DNA of 64,000 bases. Origin: Streptacidiphilus albus JL83 (lineage in GTDB: Bacteria > Actinomycetota > Actinomycetes > Streptomycetales > Streptomycetaceae). Every line of letters starts with the position of its first letter. Positions within the stretch are counted from its first letter, which is position 1. Below, in pieces: positions 1 to 8,751 of the stretch. The stretch lies in the NCBI RefSeq assembly GCF_000744705.1, contig NZ_JQML01000001.1:4040017-4104016 (forward strand), read 5' to 3'. The notes below the pieces were generated by a model. That model did not search any database. It was not told where the DNA came from and saw nothing but the letters and a program-made list of their open reading frames with translations. Position numbers and translations under genes: made by a program.

Positions 1-414
1 ACCCGGGTCACCAGGACACTGACGGTCACCGACCTCGGACTCGACTTCCCGCACGCCGTCCAGGCGGTGCGGATCCTGCGCCACCGCACCGACCTCAGGA
101 CCGGCGCGTGCACCCGCCAGACCGTCTACGCGATAACCGACCTGACCTCGCATCAGGCCTCACCCCAGCGCCTGGGTCAACTCGCCAGGTCACAGTGGAC
201 CATCGAGAACCGCCTGCACTTCGTCCGCGACACCACCTTCCACGAGGACGCCTCGAAGATCCGCACCGGCCACGGGCCCGACAACATGGCCACCCTGCGA
301 AACCTGGCGATCAACACCCTCCGCGACGCCGGACACCACAACATCGCCGCCGGCCTCCGCCACACCTCCTACGAGCCTTTCACCCGCCCACTCGACCTCC
401 TGGGCATCGCCTGA
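1..414 (+). CDS. ISAs1-family transposase, C-terminal part (5' end outside window)
   Basis: The frame is open from base 1, so the true start lies upstream of the window; the GTG at 67 is an internal codon. The product would catalyse transposition of its own element. The visible part carries the family's C-terminal block: a WTIENRLHFVRDTTFHEDAS segment with the last catalytic Glu region, then RTGHGPDNMATLRNLAINTL and a final LLGIA. The same tail pattern, in a diverged copy, occurs on the other strand near 4.4 kb. The end of the element lies about 40 bp after the stop. Whether this copy is complete cannot be judged here. Confidence 0.8.
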   Translation, partial: TRVTRTLTVTDLGLDFPHAVQAVRILRHRTDLRTGACTRQTVYAITDLTSHQASPQRLGQLARSQWTIENRLHFVRDTTFHEDASKIRTGHGPDNMATLRNLAINTLRDAGHHNIAAGLRHTSYEPFTRPLDLLGIA

Positions 415-455
415 CCGGCGCACTCACAAGATCAAGAGACTTTGCAACGCCCCTG
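1..455 (+). mobile_element. Right end of an ISAs1-family insertion sequence (left part outside window)
   Basis: The transposase C-terminus is followed about 40 bp later by a sequence typical of ISAs1-family ends (GACTTTGCAACGCCCCTG, ending at 455). The left end lies outside the window, so target duplication cannot be checked. The family call rests on the transposase tail and this end motif. Confidence 0.65.
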
Positions 456-629
456 AAGCTGCGGCTGTGTGTCCTTGCGTTCATCGGGCCCACAACTGCC
501 TGGATCCGCTGACATGGACGCGTCCTTGTGGAAGGCTCGGTGGATACCGGGGGGCTACGTCACACAGGAGTGCGTTTCGGTCCGTTCCCCGACAGCCCGG
601 GCCGACCGGGCGGCGAATGTGGAGGGGAC

Positions 630-815
630 TTGGCCCGCGGTGAGAACGACGACGCTGCCCACCGCCTCATTGAAGCCGACTACCAGGTGCTGCTGCGTGG
701 CGAGAAAGAGCGTGCGAAGCTGCGCCAGAAGGTGCGGCGCCGTGAGCAGGACCTGGCCGACTTCGTGAAGCCCGGTTGTATCGGACCTGCCTGCTGGTCG
801 GTCTCCTCTGCTTGA
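630..815 (+). pseudogene. N-terminal coiled-coil piece of the SLATT protein, in another frame
   Basis: A short reading frame starts at a TTG (630) right after a GGAGGGG ribosome-binding site and encodes a charged, helical segment (ADYQVLLRGEKERAKLRQ...REQDLADFV). It ends at a TGA at 813-815. The next frame opens at 746 and continues straight into the membrane segments of the SLATT protein. The two pieces look like one protein split by a -1 frameshift between 746 and 812: the upstream piece has the good start signal but no membrane domain, and the downstream piece has the domain but only a poor TTG start. A sequencing error or a programmed shift would explain it equally well. Confidence 0.45.
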
Positions 816-1501
816 TGGCCGGCCTGGGTTGGACGGATCTGGCCTGGGGCCACTCTGTCCGGATGGTCCGGGGCGACATTGCCCTCCTCCTCGTGGGTGC
901 TGTCGCGCTGCTCTGCGCGAGGGTCGTGAAGCCGAACTCCAACGGGTGGCGTATCAATGCCGAGGACGAACTCGAGGTCGACCGGGTGGCCCTTCGTTTC
1001 CTCGATGCGCTTAGCCAGCCCACGCTGGCTGTTCGGCGTGACTTCTACCGCGCGGACACGGCCGAGATCGTCGACCAGTATCAGCGTGACAGCCGCAAGT
1101 ACCGTCGCGTCCACAACAGCCTGCAGTCCCTAATCATGATCGGGTCGGCGACGACCACCATCATCGGAGCCCTGGACTCGGGCAGCGACTTGACCTGGCA
1201 GAGTGCCACTATCGTGGGTGTCAGCTTCGCTATCACCCTGGCCGCGATGTTCACCGGCTACTACAAGTACCGCGAGCGCGCCTACTTCCTGCAGCAGACC
1301 GCCGACTCCATCGAGGAAGAGTCCAACGCCTTCCGGCTTGGCGTCGGCCCGTACAAGGAGTTCGACCCCGGCCAAGCGGACCAGGCCCTGGCCAAGTTCG
1401 CCTCCCGGGTCGAAGACCTGCGTAACGAGCAGCGCCGCCGCCAGCAGCAACTCGACCAGCCGGCCGACCAAGCAGACGCGGCGGCTCCCGCCCCGGCCTG
1501 A
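776..1501 (+). CDS. SLATT/DUF4231-family membrane protein (probably missing its N-terminus by frameshift)
   Basis: A predicted four-helix membrane protein of 241 aa. Two hydrophobic helices lie near residues 5-25 and 33-47, followed by a conserved KPNSNGWRINAEDEL stretch. The SLATT hairpin follows: two helices at about 120-137 and 142-160, then YYKYRERAYFLQQTADSIEEE, an L-GxGPY segment and a final FASRVEDLR helix. This order is characteristic of DUF4231, part of the SLATT superfamily, which is proposed to act as pore-forming effectors in nucleotide-signal conflict systems or as stand-alone stress proteins. The TTG at 776 lacks a ribosome-binding site and the likely true N-terminus is in another frame (630-775). 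No nucleotide cyclase, SLOG or TIR partner is adjacent; the only neighbour is an IS end, so an effector role is inference only. Confidence 0.7.
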   Translation: MYRTCLLVGLLCLMAGLGWTDLAWGHSVRMVRGDIALLLVGAVALLCARVVKPNSNGWRINAEDELEVDRVALRFLDALSQPTLAVRRDFYRADTAEIVDQYQRDSRKYRRVHNSLQSLIMIGSATTTIIGALDSGSDLTWQSATIVGVSFAITLAAMFTGYYKYRERAYFLQQTADSIEEESNAFRLGVGPYKEFDPGQADQALAKFASRVEDLRNEQRRRQQQLDQPADQADAAAPAPA

Positions 1502-1573
1502 CCGATGAACGGATCGTTGCCTTCGACGAGTTACACGAAAGGATTTGTTTCATCACCGAAGAGCCCTGGCCAC

Positions 1574-2038
1574 CTACTCCAAACGAAAAACCCCGTCAGG
1601 GATCCAGCCGCCGAAATATCCCTCCAGCAGGTTGATGATCCCTTGAGGAGCCACCAGCCCTCGGTTTTCGGCAAGCTGCCCAAGGCTCCACCAAGCGTGC
1701 CGCCCGTCGTGACAGCCAACTGTTGCCGGCCGCGATTCAGGCACTCTCATGATGATTACAGCCAGCTGCAGTCGGCCCCCCTGCTCCCAGGTCGGGAGTG
1801 GTGCCGGCCAGACAGATCCAACTGAATCACCGAAGCGGAATTCAATGCCGCCAAAGGCAGCTCCCATGAATGCCCTGGCGGCAGCCCGTGCATCGCCTCC
1901 CGATGTAAACGGAACCTCTGGCGGCATCCACCGGTGGCGACAGCAGGCGCCACAGAGGAACAGACGCCTTTCGGCATCCGTGATCAAAAGCATGACGCGG
2001 CGTTCGAGACGCGGCCGTGGAATCCACATGAGACCCAA
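1574..2038 (-). CDS. Hypothetical protein, 154 aa
   Basis: No family is recognised. The frame lies in DNA of visibly lower GC than the surroundings and is the most protein-like one in this stretch: few long proline/arginine runs, mixed hydrophobics, and segments such as LPTWEQGGRLQLAVIIMR and GHDGR-like and WWSLGQL motifs. A CGACCRH cysteine/histidine cluster occurs near residue 30. Starts at 2038 (Met1), 2029 (Met4) or 1993 (Met16, just before LLITDAERR) are all possible, and no clear ribosome-binding site decides. The composition suggests recent transfer. It could be a spurious frame. Confidence 0.4.
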   Translation of the reverse strand: MGLMWIPRPRLERRVMLLITDAERRLFLCGACCRHRWMPPEVPFTSGGDARAAARAFMGAAFGGIEFRFGDSVGSVWPAPLPTWEQGGRLQLAVIIMRVPESRPATVGCHDGRHAWWSLGQLAENRGLVAPQGIINLLEGYFGGWIPDGVFRLE

Positions 2039-2412
2039 GATTCAGTATCGCTACTCAAGTAGCAAATCGACTCGACCATTCGTGTCCTTCTGATCGTTTC
2101 AGAATGAGTTGAGACGATGCGCACCGCAAGGTGAATCGGAGACCTTCCCGTGGCAGGGCCTCGTCAAAGTGCGGCCTTGGCCGACTTGTCTGTTTCTGCG
2201 GTGAACTGACGTCGCGGCCGCTGACCTTGATCGAGACCCGCCCCTGCGCCGCCATGTACTCCAGTCGCACTTCGTGATCTGACGACCGAGGCTTCGCCAT
2301 GCCCGACGACCGAGGGTTGCTGTGACAGGGAGCGGTTGGGTGTACCCGCGTCCATCCTGGGCGCGCGCGGAACCCGATGGCTCCCGCGCGCCAGGCCGTG
2401 CAGACTGGCCTG
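2039..2412. other. Intergenic, divergent between 1574-2038 and the kinase gene
   Basis: About 370 bp separating two divergently read genes. It should hold both promoters. I see no RNA gene, inverted repeat or remnant that I can support here. Confidence 0.3.
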
Positions 2413-3327
2413 ATGATCAAGTCGCAACCGCCCTCCGCCGCCCTGACCTGGGCCGCCGAAATCGCCGGCGCCGAGGCCTCCGCACGCACCGTCCGTCGAC
2501 TGGTAGGCGGCACTCACGCCGCCACTCATCTGTTGGAAACCGTCGACCCGGTAGTGGAGATGGTCCTGCGCCGCTTTCCGCCCGGTGACCGCGCCGCCGC
2601 TCGGGAGGCACGCGTGCTGGCGGCGCTCGACGGACTCGGTGGCTGGGCTCCCCGGCTTCTGGATGCCGACCCCGAGGGAAAGCGGTTCGGCGAACCCGCC
2701 ACCATGATCACCCGTCTCCCCGGCCGTTCGGATATCACATCGCCCTCCCCCGAGGTGGCAGCGGTCCAACTGGGGCGTGCCCTGGCTCGCCTCCACGACG
2801 TCCCACTCGCCAGGCTCACCGGACTCCGCGACGGGATGGCGGCGGCAACCATATCGTCGTCCCGTGCCAAGGACGCCGGTCCCGCCGCACCGATCCTGGC
2901 AGCCCATGGTCATCGCCTCGCTGATGAACCACGCGTCCTGACCCATTACGACTACTGGTCGGGCAACGCCCTGTGGCAGCAGGACGAGCTCGTCGGCATC
3001 GTCGACTGGTCAGGGGCGTCCCTGGCGCCGCGCGGCTTCGATGTGAGCTGGTGCCGCCTCGACCTCGCCCTGTTGCACGGCCCGGACGCACCCGAGATGT
3101 TCTTGGCCGCGTACGAGGAGGCCGCCGGCCGGACCGTGCCCAACGCCATACTCTGGGACTTGTTCGCCCTGACCAACTCACACCACGGGGTGGAGACCTG
3201 GCTGCCGAACTACCACGATCTCGGCCGCACCGGCCTGAAAGCAGTCGACCTCCGCAGTCGCCATACCGCGTGGACCGACGAGCGCCTTGCGTGCTACCGC
3301 GCCCTCCCGTCCGTCAAGCAGATCTGA
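2413..3327 (+). CDS. Aminoglycoside-phosphotransferase-like kinase (APH family)
   Basis: A 304-aa member of the APH/choline-kinase fold (PF01636-type), predicted to transfer ATP gamma-phosphate to a small-molecule hydroxyl in the cytoplasm; the substrate cannot be read from sequence. From the ATG at 2413 the catalytic loop is H178-Y-D180 with N185 (LTHYDYWSGNALW) and the metal-binding Asp is D198 (GIVDWSGASL). The N-lobe has VVEMVLRRF, with no obvious beta-3 Lys in the usual place (Arg instead). The frame stays open 12 codons further upstream to 2377, but the residues before Met-Ile-Lys-Ser look non-coding, so 2413 is preferred. It sits alone among transposase remnants, consistent with acquired cargo. 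Whether it confers resistance is unknown. Confidence 0.8.
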   Translation: MIKSQPPSAALTWAAEIAGAEASARTVRRLVGGTHAATHLLETVDPVVEMVLRRFPPGDRAAAREARVLAALDGLGGWAPRLLDADPEGKRFGEPATMITRLPGRSDITSPSPEVAAVQLGRALARLHDVPLARLTGLRDGMAAATISSSRAKDAGPAAPILAAHGHRLADEPRVLTHYDYWSGNALWQQDELVGIVDWSGASLAPRGFDVSWCRLDLALLHGPDAPEMFLAAYEEAAGRTVPNAILWDLFALTNSHHGVETWLPNYHDLGRTGLKAVDLRSRHTAWTDERLACYRALPSVKQI

Positions 3328-3376
3328 GGCCACGCTCGCCAAGGGTGCCAAGAAACGCACCCGGTCGGGTGCCGGT

Positions 3377-3490
3377 TCAGGCGAGGGCGGCAAGGCGTCG
3401 CTTGTAGTGGTGCCAGCGTGCGCGGGCTTGGTGGCGTCGTCGCCAGGCGGTCCATTGCAGGTGGAAGGCCATGCGGCGGGCTGCAACTGG
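3377..3490 (-). pseudogene. Remnant of a transposase C-terminus (IS701/IS4-like tail)
   Basis: Reading the minus strand down to a TGA at 3377 gives a short Arg/His/Trp-rich tail (LQWTAWRRRHQARARWHHY then KRRLAALA). This W-x-RRRHQARAR-x-HYxRR signature is the usual end of a group of actinobacterial DDE transposases. Nothing upstream continues the protein, so it is a fragment of about 35 residues. Confidence 0.5.
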
Positions 3491-3519
3491 AGTACACGTC
3501 GCTCGGTGAGCCGCAATTG

Positions 3520-4257
3520 TCAGATGTGCTGCATCCAGATGTTGGGTTCCACATAGATGCCCTGGTCGGTGGACCTGTCGATGTGCAGCAGGTTCAGGCC
3601 TTGCGGGATGACGTAGTCACTCGACTCGGGGAACACCATGCCGGTCCACTGCTCCCACTCGGAGACGGTGCCGGTCATGGTCTGCGAGGCGGGGGCCGCC
3701 GCGAGAATTCGGGCGCCCAGACGCCGGTGGGTACGGATCCACGGATCGAGAGCGCTTCCGTCCTGGCGGGTCCATCCCATGTACGCCTCGATCGACGCCA
3801 GCGGGTACTGCGCCTTCAATGTCGGGCGAACCGGTGCGATGACCCGCTGCCATCCGGCGTCCACGGCGAGCCCGCGCAGTGCGTTGAGGGTCTCTCCGGC
3901 CAGGCCCTGTCCTTTGCGTGCGGGCGTGACGATGGCTCCGCAGATCACCAGTGTGTCCGGTTCGATGCCCTGCTCCCGGCCCTCGACGGCGCGGATGATG
4001 GCGTCGGTGTAGCCGGTGGGGAGCGTTTCGATCCGTCCGTCCCACCGGATCGGTATCCCCCAGCCGGATGCGACCGGCACGCCGTGCTCATCGACCAGCA
4101 TGAGATTGAGGTCGGTGAACCACTCCCTGATCCTGCCGATGTACTGCTTGACCAGCCGGTCGGCTGTGATGAACTCCGGGAAGCCCTCGCTGAAGAGCTC
4201 CTGCAGCTGCTCATCAGACCATTCACGCGCGTCTGTTTGCTCAACGATCAAGGTCAC
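3520..4257 (-). CDS. GNAT-family N-acetyltransferase
   Basis: A 245-aa protein expected to transfer acetyl from acetyl-CoA to an amine; the substrate is unknown. The acetyl-CoA-binding motif A is visible as LVICGAIVTPARKGQGLAGE (residues about 102-121; the Q/R-x-x-G-x-G/A pattern is RKGQGLA), after a beta strand with LNLMLVDEHGVPVASGWG. The C-terminal third (WIRTHRRLGARIL...) resembles the longer GNATs that carry an extra beta-sheet module. The GTG at 4257 is the only reasonable start, but it has only a weak ribosome-binding site. It lies between two transposase remnants and has no partner gene. The Ser/Asp-rich ending and lower arginine content differ slightly from the backbone genes. Confidence 0.75.
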   Translation of the reverse strand: MTLIVEQTDAREWSDEQLQELFSEGFPEFITADRLVKQYIGRIREWFTDLNLMLVDEHGVPVASGWGIPIRWDGRIETLPTGYTDAIIRAVEGREQGIEPDTLVICGAIVTPARKGQGLAGETLNALRGLAVDAGWQRVIAPVRPTLKAQYPLASIEAYMGWTRQDGSALDPWIRTHRRLGARILAAAPASQTMTGTVSEWEQWTGMVFPESSDYVIPQGLNLLHIDRSTDQGIYVEPNIWMQHI

Positions 4258-4344
4258 AGACCCGTTTATAGCGCACCTCCGGCAGGCCGGACGAGGGGAT
4301 CGGACGCATGGCTTCGGCAGAGCCGCATGATGCCGGTCTCGTGG

Positions 4345-4485
4345 TCAGGTGATTCCGAGGAGGGCGAGGGGTCGGTGGGCGTTGCGGGCGTTGTGTCGCA
4401 GGCTGGCGGCGATGTTGGTGGTGCCGGCGAGGTGGAGGGCGCCGATGGCGAGGTTGCGCCAGGTGGCCATGGCACGGGCCCGATG
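4345..4485 (-). pseudogene. ISAs1-family transposase remnant (last ~45 residues)
   Basis: The minus-strand tail [20 protein letters not shown] followed by a short RPLALLGIT ending aligns by eye with the C-terminus of the ISAs1 transposase at 67-414 (MATLRNLAINTL...LLGIA). The two copies differ at about half of the positions, so they come from different elements. Upstream of about 4485 the similarity stops. This is a decayed fragment. Confidence 0.65.
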
Positions 4486-5276
4486 CCTGCTTGCACGAGA
4501 TCCGCAGGGCGCAGTCCGCCGGGGACCGTCCGGCACTGGGCGAGCCACAGGTCCCGCCGTCACCCGGAGTGCCACGGTCGACACCTGAACCGCCGTCACA
4601 GCGGCAGCCCAGGGGCTGCGGTGGAGGCAGATCTCAGGGGTTCGCCAAGCACCTCAGAGACCTGCTCTGAGCTGCACTTTCGCAAGAAGGGCGTTGGGAG
4701 ATCGGAGTGCAGACGTTTGCGGCTCCGGCAGCACAGGGCCACTGACCTGCGGCTTCGGAATTACCCACACATCCCACTGAGGCGGGGCTTGCGGAAAACC
4801 TTGAGGAAAACCCACGGGTGGACCTCCGGCCAGATATTCACAAACGCCCTGACCAACCGCTGTGCAAGCCCTTGGATCGACCTGTGTTCCTGACACCGAA
4901 ACTCGGGCCGCAGCTGCACAGCTGCTGACCACGGTCAGGATACCGGATCAGCGCGCCGGGGTTCGCCCTCTACACGGATCCCCTCCAGCGAGACTGCCTA
5001 CACCAACCCTGAACTGCATGTTCATCAGTTAATCAGGGGATCGCCGGACTGATGGGCCGCCGGGAGCGAGGTGGGTCCGCAGCCTGAAATGTCCGTTCTG
5101 CGGAGCCCGGGCGGAATGCAGTCCACTGGCAGGCGCATTTTCGGAGGTCGATCCGGGCCGACAGCTGGAACAGGAGTGCCTGATCCCCGAAAGGCAGTGG
5201 TCCGCGCACTCCATTCGAGCTGGGGTGATCTCCACCGTCCCACCTGCGGCGCCCACGACGATGACGCCCCAGGGGG
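4486..5276. other. No recognisable gene (about 790 bp)
   Basis: The open frames here have no protein-like composition and no matching start signals. The flanks (ISAs1 remnant on one side, the end of the deformylase gene on the other) suggest debris from past insertions. I see no RNA gene or repeat that I can support. Confidence 0.3.
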
Positions 5277-5846
5277 CTATCCCTCGTAGCTCCAGGCCCG
5301 GCCGGTCTGCCGGTACTCGTCCACCGGCAGCGGCTGGACGCCGGCCCTCATGCGCGAGAGGTAGAGCAGGCCGTCGAGGTGGTCGATCTCGTGATGGACC
5401 AGGCGGGCCAGGCCGTGCTCGTAGACCGTGGTGAGGGTCGAGCCGTCCAGTGTGGTGGTTTGCACCGTGATGGTCAGGGGGCGCGGAACCAGGCCGCGGA
5501 CGTCGAAGAACGACAGACAGCCCTCGTACTGCTCGTCCGTCTCGGCGGAGCGGTCGGTGATGACGGGGTTCAGCAGCACGATCGCGGGGGTGCCGCTCTG
5601 GGCGGGCTGGACCACGGCGGCGGCGCGGGCGATGCCGAGCTGTGGGGCAGCGATGCCCATGCCTTTGGCGAAGGAGTGCACCCGGCCGATCGGGTCGAGC
5701 GAGGCGAACAGCCGGTCCACGACCGCCTCGGCGTCCTCGCGCTCGGCGGGCAGGCTGAAGGGCCGGGTCGGGTCGGTCAGGATCGGGGCACCGTGCTGGA
5801 CCACCCCGAGGCTTCGCATCTGCTGACTGGGCTGCACCTGGATCAC
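5277..5846 (-). CDS. def: Peptide deformylase
   Basis: A 189-aa metalloenzyme that removes the formyl group from the N-terminal formyl-methionine of new proteins. All three family motifs are present: G62-MGIAAPQLG (family consensus GxGLAAPQ), Y107-EGCLSF with the metal ligand C110, and H151-HEIDHLDG with metal ligands H152 and H156 and catalytic E153. The length matches type I bacterial enzymes. The GTG start at 5846 overlaps the stop of the upstream gene (GTGA), which indicates translational coupling. That upstream gene is truncated by the IS256 element, so this copy may have lost its native promoter. It is probably an accessory deformylase rather than the housekeeping copy; that is inference. 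Confidence 0.9.
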   Translation of the reverse strand: MIQVQPSQQMRSLGVVQHGAPILTDPTRPFSLPAEREDAEAVVDRLFASLDPIGRVHSFAKGMGIAAPQLGIARAAAVVQPAQSGTPAIVLLNPVITDRSAETDEQYEGCLSFFDVRGLVPRPLTITVQTTTLDGSTLTTVYEHGLARLVHHEIDHLDGLLYLSRMRAGVQPLPVDEYRQTGRAWSYEG

Positions 5847-6176
5847 CTGAACTTCCCATCGTCGCGCATCGGTTCAGGAAGCGCCCGGAACCGCCACTCA
5901 AGACGGTAGCGGGCGTGAACGGCCGGTGTGGCCGTGGACCAGGTGAAGAGCCGCACGCCGTCCTCCTCGGTGCGGACCGGCGGAGTTCGCAGCGGGGATG
6001 CCTCCGCGCTCATGGACGTCTCGGTGCCCCAGACGACCGGGTCCAGGGCGGCGGGGAAGGCAAGTTGGACCTGCAGGTGCTCGGTGGGCAGGCGGACCGC
6101 GCGCTGGAACCAGCGGCCCCATTTGGTGTCGGCGACCGAGTAGGCGTACTCGATCCAGACGCTCTCGCCCGGGTAG
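5843..6176 (-). pseudogene. C-terminal part of the gene upstream of def, truncated by IS256
   Basis: About 110 codons remain, beginning abruptly at the IS256 end and reading to a TGA that overlaps the def start. The visible part has protein-like composition (ESVWIEYAYSVADTKWGRWF, then LPTEHLQVQLAFPAALDPVV). From memory it resembles the C-terminal domain of XRE-type regulators encoded next to deformylase genes in streptomycetes; this recollection is not verified. The missing 5' part is not found on the other side of the insertion, where an unrelated lipoxygenase gene lies, so sequence was lost or moved. Confidence 0.6.
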
Positions 6177-6224
6177 GGGCCTGTACGGTCAACGGTGTAA
6201 CGCCTGATCGAGGAAGAACACCTG

Positions 6225-6774
6225 ATGAGCGACGTGATCGTGTCCGCTGAAGCGATCGATGAGGGTCGGCCGACTATGGTGTCGGCGGACCTGCTGGACG
6301 ACCAGTTGATCGGCCAGCTGGTCGACCGGGCCAGGGCCGGCGGTCTGCAGCTGACCGGGGAGGGCGGGCTGCTGCAGCAGCTCACGAAGCGGGTCCTGGA
6401 GTCCGCCCTCGAGGGCGAGATCACCGACCACCTCGGCTACGAGAAGCACGACCCGGCCGGGGACGGGAGCGGGAACTCCCGCAACGGCACCCGGGCCAAG
6501 ACGGTCCTGACCGAGGTCGGCCCGGTGGAGATCGAGGTGCCACGGGACCGCGACGGCAGCTTCGAGCCGCAGCTGGTCAAGAAGCGGCAACGGCGGCTGA
6601 CCGGCGTGGACGAGATGGTGCTGTCCCTGTCCGCTCGGGGCCTGACCCACGGGGACATCTCCGCCCACCTGGCCGAGGTCTACGGTGCGAGCGTGTCCAA
6701 GACGACGATCTCCACGATCACCGACAAGGTGATGGAGGGCATGTCGGAGTGGCAGAACCGGCCGCTCGACCCGG
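6225..6774 (+). pseudogene. IS256-family transposase, N-terminal part
   Basis: About 183 codons of an IS256 (MULE-type) transposase. It contains the ALEGEITDHLGYEKHD segment, the NSRNGTRAKTVLTEVGPVEI segment typical of this family, and the helix-turn-helix-like GLTHGDISAHLAEVYGASVS. The protein breaks after the codons for NRPLDP, exactly where the IS30 element begins. Its continuation lies at 8003-8751 and is in frame once the insertion and duplicated CGG are removed. Confidence 0.9.
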
Positions 6775-8002
6775 GGCGGATTCCATCGGTGGTCGCGACA
6801 TCGAGGAGAAGATCACGCCATGCCCAGGTATCCCGGAAACAGGCTCCCGCTCGCGGTGCCCAAGAAGTACTTCGAACTGCGTAGAGGTGGCCTGAAAGGG
6901 GCAGCCGCTGCCCGCCAAGTGGGCGTATCCGTCTCGTGCGGGTCCCTGTGGTTCACCAAGGCTGGAAGCATGATCCTTCCGGACGAACCGATCGACCCGC
7001 GCTTCCTGACCCAGGACGACCGGATCGCCATCGCCGACGGCCTGCGCGCCTACCGGCCCGCGGCCGTGATCGCCGAGGAGATCGGCAAGCACCGCTCCAC
7101 CGTCTACCGCGAGATCGCCCGCGGGAGCAAGGACAGCGGCTCCTACGACCCCTTCCGGGCCCACAACCAGGCCATCCTGCGCCGGGCCCGCCCCAAGGAC
7201 GAGAGGCTCCAAGCTGACTGCAAGCTAAGGGAGTTCGTCAATGACAAGCTCCAGCAGCGCTGGTCACCCCAGCAGATCTCACGCCACCTGACGAAGCACC
7301 ACCCCGACCGGCCCGAGAAGCACCTGTGCCCGGAGACAATCTACCGAGCCCTCTACAACGGCATCCTCGACAAGCGCACGGCCAAGCTCCGCACCGGCCG
7401 CAACCGGCGCAAGAAGCAGCGCCGGGGCATACCCCTGACCAACGCGATACCCAGGATGCGCCCGCTCTCCACCCGGCCCCGCGCCGCCGAGGAGCGCCGC
7501 CAGGCCGGACACTGGGAGGGCGACCTGATCATCGGCAAGGGCCAGCAGTCGGCGATCGGCACCCTGGTCGACCGCGCCACCCGCTACGTCCGCCTGATCC
7601 ACCTGCCCGCCGGTTGGAAGGCCCCCGAGGTCCGCGACGCCCTGGTCGAGCAGACCGCCGACCTACCTGCCAGGCTCAGACGCACGCTGACCTGGGACCA
7701 GGGCCGCGAGCTCTACCTGCACGAGCAGATCGAGGACCTCACGGGGTTCCTGGTCTACTTTTGCGACCCGCACGCCCCCTGGCAGCGCGGCACCAACGAG
7801 CACACCAACGGCCTGCTGCGCGAGTACTTCCCCAAGGGCACCGACCTGCGTCACTACACCGAACGCGACCTCACGCAAGTCGCCCGCCAGCTCAACGAAC
7901 GCCCCCGTATCGTGCTCGGCGACCGCACCCCGGCCGAGGCCATGAGACGCTGGTCGAAGGAACTCGCCTACCGCTGAATCGCAACGACCAGTGGAATCCG
8001 CC
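6775..8002 (+). mobile_element. Intact IS30-family insertion sequence (1,228 bp) nested in IS256
   Basis: Both ends begin GGCGGATTCCA (left at 6775, right as reverse complement from 8002) and stay similar for about 24 bp. They are flanked by a CGG direct repeat (6772-6774 and 8003-8005), a 3-bp target duplication normal for IS30. Precise removal restores the IS256 transposase codon (G of GTG at 6774 joined to TG at 8006-8007). Confidence 0.85.
6820..7977 (+). CDS. IS30-family transposase, intact
   Basis: A 385-aa DDE transposase. The N-terminus holds two helix-turn-helix segments (residues about 18-48, and 68-100 with RPAAVIAEEIGKHRSTVYRE) that bind the element ends. The catalytic core shows D235 in HWEGDLIIG, D293 in TWDQG and E327 in PWQRGTNEHTNGLLREYFP, giving the DD(33)E spacing typical of IS30. 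No internal stop or frameshift is visible, so the enzyme is probably functional. It is the only complete transposase gene in the window with both element ends present. The ATG at 6820 lies 46 bp inside the left end. Confidence 0.92.
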   Translation: MPRYPGNRLPLAVPKKYFELRRGGLKGAAAARQVGVSVSCGSLWFTKAGSMILPDEPIDPRFLTQDDRIAIADGLRAYRPAAVIAEEIGKHRSTVYREIARGSKDSGSYDPFRAHNQAILRRARPKDERLQADCKLREFVNDKLQQRWSPQQISRHLTKHHPDRPEKHLCPETIYRALYNGILDKRTAKLRTGRNRRKKQRRGIPLTNAIPRMRPLSTRPRAAEERRQAGHWEGDLIIGKGQQSAIGTLVDRATRYVRLIHLPAGWKAPEVRDALVEQTADLPARLRRTLTWDQGRELYLHEQIEDLTGFLVYFCDPHAPWQRGTNEHTNGLLREYFPKGTDLRHYTERDLTQVARQLNERPRIVLGDRTPAEAMRRWSKELAYR

Positions 8003-8751
8003 CGGTGTACCCGGTGGTCTTCATTGACTGTATACATGTCAAGGTGCGGGATGGGCAGGTCGCGAACCGGCCGGTCTACGTCGCCCTGGCCGTGACCGTG
8101 GACGGCAACCGGGACATCCTGGGCCTGTGGGTCGGCGACGGGGGCGAGGGTGCCAAGTACTGGCTTCAGGTCCTGACGGAGCTGCGGAACCGTGGCGTCG
8201 AGGACGTGTGCATGGTGGTCTGCGACGGCCTCAAGGGCCTGCCCGACGCCATCGGAACCGTCTGGCCGCAGGCGATCACGCAGACCTGTGTCGTTCACCT
8301 GATGAGGGCGTCGTTCCGTTACGCGGCCCGCCAGGACTGGGACAAGTTCTCCAAGGCCCTCAAGCCGATCTACACCGCGCCGACGGCCAAGGCCGCCGAG
8401 GACCGCTTCCTGGACTTCCAGGAAGTCTGGGGCGCCAAGTACCCTGCCATTGTGCGTCTTTGGGAGAACGCCTGGGCGGAGTTCGTGCCCTTCCTCCAGT
8501 TCGACCCCGCGATCCGGCGGATCGTGTGCACCACGAACGCGATCGAGTCCGTCAACTCCCGCATACGCAAGGCCGTCCGCGCCCGCGGCCACTTCCCCAA
8601 CGAACAAGCCGCACTCAAGTGCGTCTACATGGCCGTCATGAGCCTGGACCCCACCGGAACCGGCCGAAAGCGATGGACGATGCGCTGGAAGGACGCACTC
8701 CAAGCCTTCGACATCACCTTCGACGGCCGCCTCTCAGCCGGCCGTCGCTGA
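8003..8751 (+). pseudogene. IS256-family transposase, C-terminal part
   Basis: This is the continuation of the interrupted IS256 transposase. It contains the first catalytic Asp in VFIDCIHVKVRDG, the second in CDGLKGLPDAI, the CVVHLMR segment and the C-terminal TTNAIESVNSRIRK with the catalytic Glu. With the 5' part at 6225-6774 the total is about 430 residues, the family's normal length. The IS30 insertion splits the gene, so the element cannot move by its own enzyme unless the IS30 copy excises precisely. Confidence 0.9.

Noticed and set aside
630..1501. A full nucleotide-signalling defence operon around the SLATT gene
   Set aside because: No cyclase, SLOG, TIR or kinase partner is adjacent; the neighbours are an IS end and a hypothetical protein.
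2413..4257. An aminoglycoside resistance cassette made of the kinase and the acetyltransferase
   Set aside because: Both folds are seen, but the substrates are not readable, the genes are on opposite strands and neither matches a named resistance enzyme.
3418..4893. A 491-codon plus-strand frame
   Set aside because: It is antisense to the GNAT gene and an ISAs1 remnant, with no recognisable domain.
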